Positions 59,723-64,000 of a stretch of 64,000 nt of DNA are shown piece after piece (position 1 is the first letter of the stretch; each line of letters opens with the position of its first letter). This DNA comes from Actinomycetospora cinnamomea (GTDB lineage: Bacteria; Actinomycetota; Actinomycetes; Mycobacteriales; Pseudonocardiaceae): assembly GCF_003096675.1 (NCBI RefSeq), contig NZ_QEKW01000002.1:401179-465178 (forward strand), in the 5' to 3' direction. The notes below the pieces were generated by a model. The model did not search any database, was not told the origin of the DNA, and saw nothing but the letters and a program-made list of their open reading frames with translations. Both the position numbers and the translations under genes were made by a program.

Positions 59723-59905
59723 TCAGCTCGTCCGGGCGGTCTCGGGCTCGGGCAGCGCGTCGCGGACGGCGCGCAGCTCCTGCGCCACGGTGACGAGGCC
59801 GTCGGCGTTGACGCGCTTGAGTTCGTCGAGCACCTGCTCGAGCAGGGTGTTGGTGGTCTCGAGGGCCTCGCGCAGGGGCGCGGTACCGGCGATGTCGCCC
59901 AGCAT
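59723..59905 (-). CDS. 60-residue coiled-coil-like hypothetical protein
   Basis: An acidic helical protein: APLREALETTNTLLEQVLDELKRVNADGLVTVAQELRAVRDAL. The heptad pattern suggests a small coiled coil. I do not recognise the family. The ATG 59905 has GAGGA upstream and a 25-bp inverted repeat (59926-59950) lies 20 bases before it, which supports its being a regulated real gene. Confidence 0.55.
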   Translation of the reverse strand: MLGDIAGTAPLREALETTNTLLEQVLDELKRVNADGLVTVAQELRAVRDALPEPETARTS

Positions 59906-59925
59906 GGTCGTCCTCCTCGGATCGG

Positions 59926-59950
59926 TATTCGGTACCGACGGTACCGGATA
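59926..59950. promoter_or_regulatory. Inverted-repeat operator of the 60-residue gene
   Basis: Arms TATTCGGTAC and GTACCGGATA (one mismatch) around CGACG, containing two GGTACC units. A repressor site is likely. Confidence 0.5.
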
Positions 59951-60029
59951 CTGGGCGTCCTCACTGCCGGCCTCGCGACGTGTACACCCCGGGTGGGCGT
60001 GTCGTGGTGGCCCGTGGCTCCCACGGCCG

Positions 60030-60443
60030 CGAGCCTGGTCGCGCCGACGTCCTCGTCGATCCAGGTCGCGGCCTTGCCCGGGTCGGTGGACATCGCGCGG
60101 CCGAACGTGCTGGTCGTGCTCGTCAAAATGACCGGCGCCCCGGCGGTCGTGGCGACGTCGAGCACCGTCTACGTGCCGGTGACATCGACCTCGACGAACT
60201 CCTGGCGCGGGTGCGTGCCGACGTGCGGCTAGCGGAGCGTCGCGGTGTGCAGGACGTCGGTGACGCCGCGCGTCGCTCGCGAACGGCGGCGGGATGGGCC
60301 ACGGAGCCGACGACGTCGTTCCAGGGCGAGGGCAGGACGTCGGGAGCGGTGACGGGTGCGCCCCCCCCCGCGCGCGGGGTGCGCACCAGGGCCTCGCCGA
60401 GGTGCCCGCTCGAGTCGGTGACCAGGAACCGCGTGCTCGCCAC
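60030..60443 (-). pseudogene. Decayed NAD-dependent epimerase/dehydratase fragment
   Basis: Reading minus strand from a GTG at 60443: FLVTDSSGHLGEALVRT, then VLPSPWNDVVGSVAHPAAVRE; the match then shifts frame to GVTDVLHTATLR and again to ILTSTTSTFGRAMS and AATWIDEDV near 60080-60130. Intact relatives give one frame for these. A run of nine C's at 60361-60369 stands in the glycine-rich part. The 3' half is missing. The remaining 59951-60029 is not coding. Confidence 0.7.
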
Positions 60444-60472
60444 GCGGTCCGATCGTCGCGCGGCGCGGGGGA

Positions 60473-60901
60473 TCAGCGGGGAGCGGGCACCGCGCCGAGC
60501 TGGACGAGGAGCCCGAGCATGTCGGAACACGACCATCGCTCGACGATCGCGCCCTCGCGGAAGTGAAGGATCGTGATGCCGGGCAGTGTGATCCGAGTCC
60601 CGGTGGGGGCGACTCCCATGAAATCGCCGTCGTGCCGTCCGGTGAGGGTGAAGCGGGTCGTGAGGCGGTCCCCGTCGCCGAAGGTCTCGTGCAGCTCGAG
60701 GTGGTTCTCCGGGAACGCGGCGAAGATGCCCTGGTAGAAGGTCTCGACGCCCGCCTTGTCCATGGGCTCTGGGGAGTAGCCGTGGAGGCGGATGTCGTCG
60801 GCGTAGACCTGCAGGTACCCGGGCAGGTCGCCGGCGTTCCACCGCTCGACAGCCGTCGCGAGTGCGGTCGCATTACGGGTCCCGGGATCGATCGTCGTCA
60901 T
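60473..60901 (-). CDS. SnoaL-like/ester cyclase-type NTF2-fold protein
   Basis: A 142-residue protein of SnoaL-like polyketide cyclase type: ATAVERWNAGDLPGYLQVYADDIRLHGYSPEPMDKAGVE, FYQGIFAAFPENHLELHETFGDGDRLTTRFTLTGRHDGDFMGV and HFREGAIVERWSCSDMLGLL. Probably a small enzyme or binding protein; substrate unknown. ATG 60901 has GAGGAGA eight bases upstream. It precedes an epimerase relic on the same strand. Confidence 0.8.
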   Translation of the reverse strand: MTTIDPGTRNATALATAVERWNAGDLPGYLQVYADDIRLHGYSPEPMDKAGVETFYQGIFAAFPENHLELHETFGDGDRLTTRFTLTGRHDGDFMGVAPTGTRITLPGITILHFREGAIVERWSCSDMLGLLVQLGAVPAPR

Positions 60902-60991
60902 CGTCGTCTCCTCACACGACGTCACCCGGACGGCTCTGCACAGGTGAGAACGAGCTACCCTAGCAGAGGTCAAGCACTCTCAGTGGTCGTC

Positions 60992-61519
60992 TCACGGTGC
61001 CAGGCGTCCGTGCATCAGCACGTCGCGCCGCTCGCCGCGGAGCACCAGGCGTCCGCGCAGCAGGCCCTCCTCGGCGAAGCCGGCGCGGGCGGCCAGGGCC
61101 CGGCTCCCGTGGTTGTCGGGCTCGATCTGCAGCTCGAGACGGTGGACGTCCCGGTGCGCGAAGGCCCAGGCCGCGAGCGTGTCGAGCGCGTCCGCGCCGA
61201 GACCGCGGCGCCGCGCCCAGGGCGCGATCCAGTACCCGATCTCGCCGATGCCGCGCTCGGCGTGGAGCAGGGTCATGCTGCCCACGAGCGAGCCGTCCGC
61301 GAGATCCTCGACGGCGTACGCCGCCCCGCCCCGGGCGCGGGCGCCGGGCACGCGGTGGGCGAGGAAGTGCTCCGCGTCGCCCGGGCCGTAGGGCGACGGC
61401 ACGGTGGTCCAGCGCTGGATGTCCGGGTCCTGGCACGCCGCCTGGATCGTCGGCGCGTCGTTCGGACGCCATGGACGCAGGCGCACATGCGCGCCGGTGA
61501 GCACCGGCAGATCGCTCAT
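60992..61519 (-). CDS. RimJ/RimL-type GNAT N-acetyltransferase
   Basis: A 175-residue acetyltransferase: LTGAHVRLRPWRPNDAPTIQAACQDPDIQRWT at the start, and the acetyl-CoA region GYWIAPWARRRGLGADALDTLAAWAF, DNHGSRALAARAGFAEEGLLRGRL. It could acetylate a ribosomal protein, an antibiotic or a small amine. ATG 61519 is used with AGGGGA upstream; the frame upstream runs into the dispersed repeat (61541-61606), which is not part of the gene. Confidence 0.82.
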   Translation of the reverse strand: MSDLPVLTGAHVRLRPWRPNDAPTIQAACQDPDIQRWTTVPSPYGPGDAEHFLAHRVPGARARGGAAYAVEDLADGSLVGSMTLLHAERGIGEIGYWIAPWARRRGLGADALDTLAAWAFAHRDVHRLELQIEPDNHGSRALAARAGFAEEGLLRGRLVLRGERRDVLMHGRLAP

Positions 61520-61540
61520 GGTCGTCCCCTCGCACGCCCC

Positions 61541-61606
61541 CGGCGTGTCGCGCCGGCGAGGATGTGGCGATTCTGGCGTCCAGCGCCAGCAAAGCCGCAT
61601 TGCTCG
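61541..61606 (-). repeat. 66-bp dispersed repeat, copy 2
   Basis: 58 of 66 bases match the copy at 45381-45446, in the same orientation. It is located between the aminotransferase 3' end and the start of the GNAT gene. Both copies lie just 5' of a minus-strand gene. Confidence 0.8.
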
Positions 61607-61634
61607 CACACGCCGTGTGCCTCGCTCGCTCAGC

Positions 61635-62846
61635 TCAGTCCTGGCGATAGGTCTCGAGGAAGTGGCCGATCCGGCCGATCGCGTCCTCGAGCGTCGCGGC
61701 GTGGGGGAGCGTGAGGATGCGGAAGTGGTCGGGTGTCGGCCAGTTGAAGCCCGTGCCCTGCACGACCTGGATCTTCTCCTCGCGCAGCAGGTCGAGCACG
61801 AACCGCTCGTCGTCGCGGATCGCGTAGACCTCGGGGTCGAGGCGCGGGAAGGCGTAGAGCGCGCCGCGCGGCTGGACGCACGTGACGCCGGGGATCGCGT
61901 TCAGCGCCTTCCACGCGGTGTCCCGCTGTTCGCGCAGGCGCCCGCCCGGGGCCGTGAGCTCGTGGATCGACTGCCGCCCGCCCAGCGCGGCCTGGATGGC
62001 GTATTGCGCGGGAGTGTTCGCGCACAGGCGCATGGAGGCGAGCATCGCCAGGCCCTCGAGGTAGTCGCGGGCGTGCTGGCGCGGGCCGGTGACCACCAGC
62101 CAGCCGGAGCGGAAGCCCGCGACGCGGTGCGTCTTCGACAGGCCGCTGAAGGTCAGCACGACGAGGTCCTCGGCGAGCGACGCGACGTCGTGGTGCACGG
62201 CGTCGTCGTAGAGCACCTGGTCGTAGATCTCGTCCGCCATGACCATCAGCCCGTGCCGGCGGGCGAGGTCCAGCAGGCCCTCGAGGACCTCCTTCGAGTA
62301 CACCGCGCCGGTCGGGTTGTTGGGGTTGATGATGACGAGCGCCTTGGTGCGGTCGGTGATCTTCGCGGCGACGTCGTCGAGGTCGGGGAACCAGTCGGCC
62401 TGCTCGTCGCAGCGGTAGTGCACGGCGCGGCCGCCGGCGAGTGTCGCGACCGCGGTCCACAGCGGGTAGTCCGGCGCGGGGACGAGCACCTCGTCGCCGT
62501 CCTCGACCAGCGCCTGCACGGCCATCGAGATCAGCTCGGAGACGCCGTTGCCGAGGAACACCTCGTCGACGTCGACGTCCAGCCCGCGCGCCTGGTAGCG
62601 CTGGGCGACCGCCCGCCGCGCGGGCAGTACGCCGCGCGAGTCGGTGTAGCCGTGCGCCTGCGGGAGCATCCGGATCATGTCCTGGACGATCTCCTCGGGT
62701 GCCTCGAAGTCGAACAGCGCGGGGTTACCGGTGTTCAGGCGGAGGACGCTGTGGCCCGCCTCCTCCAGCAAATTCGCCTGCTCCACCACCGGGCCGCGGA
62801 TCTCGTAACAGACGTCGCGCAGCTTGTTCGACTGCCGGAACTCCAT
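61635..62846 (-). CDS. PLP-dependent aminotransferase, AlaA-like
   Basis: A 403-residue fold-type I class I/II aminotransferase: FRQSNKLRDVCYEIRGPVVEQANLLEEAG and LRLNTGNPALFDFEAPEE at the start, NPNNPTGAVYSKEVLE, ADEIYDQVLYDD and the PLP Lys in TFSGLSKTHRVAGFRSGW. The N-terminal pattern matches AlaA, which makes alanine from glutamate and pyruvate. Substrate is assumed from the family. ATG 62846 is used. Upstream (62847-63016) is divergent to a RibD-like gene. Confidence 0.87.
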   Translation of the reverse strand: MEFRQSNKLRDVCYEIRGPVVEQANLLEEAGHSVLRLNTGNPALFDFEAPEEIVQDMIRMLPQAHGYTDSRGVLPARRAVAQRYQARGLDVDVDEVFLGNGVSELISMAVQALVEDGDEVLVPAPDYPLWTAVATLAGGRAVHYRCDEQADWFPDLDDVAAKITDRTKALVIINPNNPTGAVYSKEVLEGLLDLARRHGLMVMADEIYDQVLYDDAVHHDVASLAEDLVVLTFSGLSKTHRVAGFRSGWLVVTGPRQHARDYLEGLAMLASMRLCANTPAQYAIQAALGGRQSIHELTAPGGRLREQRDTAWKALNAIPGVTCVQPRGALYAFPRLDPEVYAIRDDERFVLDLLREEKIQVVQGTGFNWPTPDHFRILTLPHAATLEDAIGRIGHFLETYRQD

Positions 62847-63016
62847 GGACTGACCCCTCGCACGCCGGGCGCGGTACGGCACCGTGCCCGGTCCCGGTCT
62901 ACCAAACCGCCCCCGGAGGGCCGTGCACCGGCGCCCGCACTCAACCGGAAGGTTGAATATGTGGTCCTACGGCGATACCTTCCTGTGCTGGCAGTAGACG
63001 GGGAACGGGGCGGGTC

Positions 63017-63622
63017 ATGGCCGTGGTGATGGTGGCGACGATGTCGCTCGACGGGTTCATCGCCCGTCCCGACGACTCGGTGGGCCCGATCTTCGACTGG
63101 TTCTCGGCCGGTGACGTCGATGTCCACGCCGGCGACGTGCAGCGCCCCTTCCGCACCGGGCCGGAGAGCGCGACCTGGCTGCGCGAGCAGTGGGGACGCA
63201 TCCGCACCGGCGTCATCGGGCGCCACCTGTTCGACCACACGAACGGCTGGGAGGGCCGTCCGTCGGCGGGCGACCACGTCGTCGTCCTCACGCACTCGGT
63301 GCCCACCGACTGGCCCCACTACGGCACCGCTCCCTTCACCTTCGTCACCGAGGGCGTCGAGGCTGCGGTCGCGGCGGCGACGGAGCTCGCGGGCGAGGGC
63401 GACGTCTCAGTCACGGCGGGCGACGTCGGCGGGCAGGCCCTCGCGGCCGGGTTGGTCGACGAGATCGAGATCTCGCTCGCGCCGGTGGTCCTCGGGCGGG
63501 GCAAGCGGTACTTCGGCGAGGACGCGCCGGAGGTCGTGCTCGAGGATCCGTACCTGGTCGTGCCGGGACGGCGCGTGCTGCACCTGCGCTACCGAGTGCC
63601 GGGTCGCTCCTGCAGCGGCTGA
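63017..63622 (+). CDS. RibD C-terminal/dihydrofolate-reductase-fold protein
   Basis: A 201-residue protein of the DHFR-like/RibD_C family: VVMVATMSLDGFIARPDDSVGPIFDWF at the start, TGVIGRHLFDHTNGWEG, SVTAGDVGGQALAAGLVDEIEISLAPVVLGRGKRYFG in the nucleotide-binding part. Stand-alone members are NADPH-dependent reductases of unknown substrate. It starts at ATG 63017. Upstream GGAAGGTTGAATATG (62949-62963) may hold the promoter. Confidence 0.85.
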   Translation: MAVVMVATMSLDGFIARPDDSVGPIFDWFSAGDVDVHAGDVQRPFRTGPESATWLREQWGRIRTGVIGRHLFDHTNGWEGRPSAGDHVVVLTHSVPTDWPHYGTAPFTFVTEGVEAAVAAATELAGEGDVSVTAGDVGGQALAAGLVDEIEISLAPVVLGRGKRYFGEDAPEVVLEDPYLVVPGRRVLHLRYRVPGRSCSG

Positions 63623-64000
63623 AGGGGCTGGCCGGCACGACGCCGTGGTGCGAGTGAGGCCAGGGCGTCCCGGCGGAGCGGTCACTGTCATCGTGCCCGG
63701 ACTGCCCGGCGGTAGGGAGCTCGCGCCCGAGCACCTCTGCTCGGGCAGAGGAGGAGCAGGGTGGCCTTAGCTCGAGGATCCTCTTGCTCGTCGCCCAAGA
63801 GCTCGGCGAGATGCACGGCCACCAGGTGCTGTAGTCCTCGAATGCTCTCCCGCCCGGCCGGGGCGGCGACCACGGTGACCTAGGTCCAAGATCGCGTCGA
63901 GACGGACATGGCCTCGTCGTCATGGCTTCGTCGTCGCTGGTGGGTGGTCGCTGGTGGGTGGTCGCCGGCGGCCTGGGCCGGGAAGTTCTTCATAGTTTCT
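63623..64000. other. Terminal non-coding stretch
   Basis: About 380 bases to the window end. No frame looks coding: possible frames are arginine/serine-rich and unlike known families. There is a direct repeat GCTGGTGGGTGGTC in tandem near 63936-63963, and an inverted pair of CTCGGGCAGAG-type bases near 63730-63755. The final sequence is less GC-rich and may begin a new region. Confidence 0.4.

Overview
The window is high-GC DNA with frequent GTG/TTG starts, tightly overlapping genes and strongly G/C-ending codons. Together with an F420-type luciferase-like oxidoreductase, a BldM-like regulator, KdpFABC-KdpDE, CbtAB and candidate DtxR/IdeR boxes, this points to an actinobacterial chromosome, most likely of the Pseudonocardia group (inference from protein style, not from a search). 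I see no rRNA, tRNA, CRISPR array, prophage or insertion sequence. The track is almost entirely protein-coding.

Layout. 0-10 kb: PRC-barrel protein, glutamate-racemase-like enzyme, extended SDR, NDH-2-type dehydrogenase with a following hydrolase, AroQ, a BldM-like orphan regulator lacking the receiver aspartate, an HpcH/HpaI aldolase, a WYL regulator and a VIT-family transporter. 10-19 kb: a siderophore-type acetyltransferase behind a candidate iron box, isopentenyl-diphosphate isomerase, a TetR regulon in which two identical 20-bp operators flank tetR and serve a lactonase-like gene and an LLM oxidoreductase/SnoaL pair, an AraC/VOC pair, and a membrane desaturase fused to its own ferredoxin reductase. 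19-27 kb: two MFS transporters with palindromic operators, a Crp regulator, a UspA protein, two CNNM/CBS proteins and TrmO.

27.3-30.5 kb holds the most unusual locus: an apparent four-gene operon of a DUF5819 protein, an HTTM (vitamin-K-carboxylase/SdpB-like) membrane protein, a secreted protein with glutamate-rich hexapeptide repeats, and a class F sortase. It looks like an SdpAB-type maturation pair with an unusual secreted substrate. 30.6-38.6 kb is the complete kdp potassium system on the minus strand, including KdpF and a second 27-residue membrane peptide.

39-57 kb is a metal-homeostasis region: a copper-resistance-like surface protein, CobF, a peptide/nickel-type ABC importer with a fused double permease and an MFS exporter, cobalt transporter CbtBA reading divergently from it, a naturally split FeoB with FeoA and a DtxR-family regulator, a Csp-type copper-binding bundle, an acyl-CoA dehydrogenase behind a strong IdeR-like box, and Fe/Mn superoxide dismutase. 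57-64 kb: a PabB-PabC fusion, two small enzymes, a decayed NAD-dependent epimerase, GNAT and aminotransferase genes, and a RibD-like reductase. A 66-bp dispersed repeat occurs at 45.4 and 61.5 kb.
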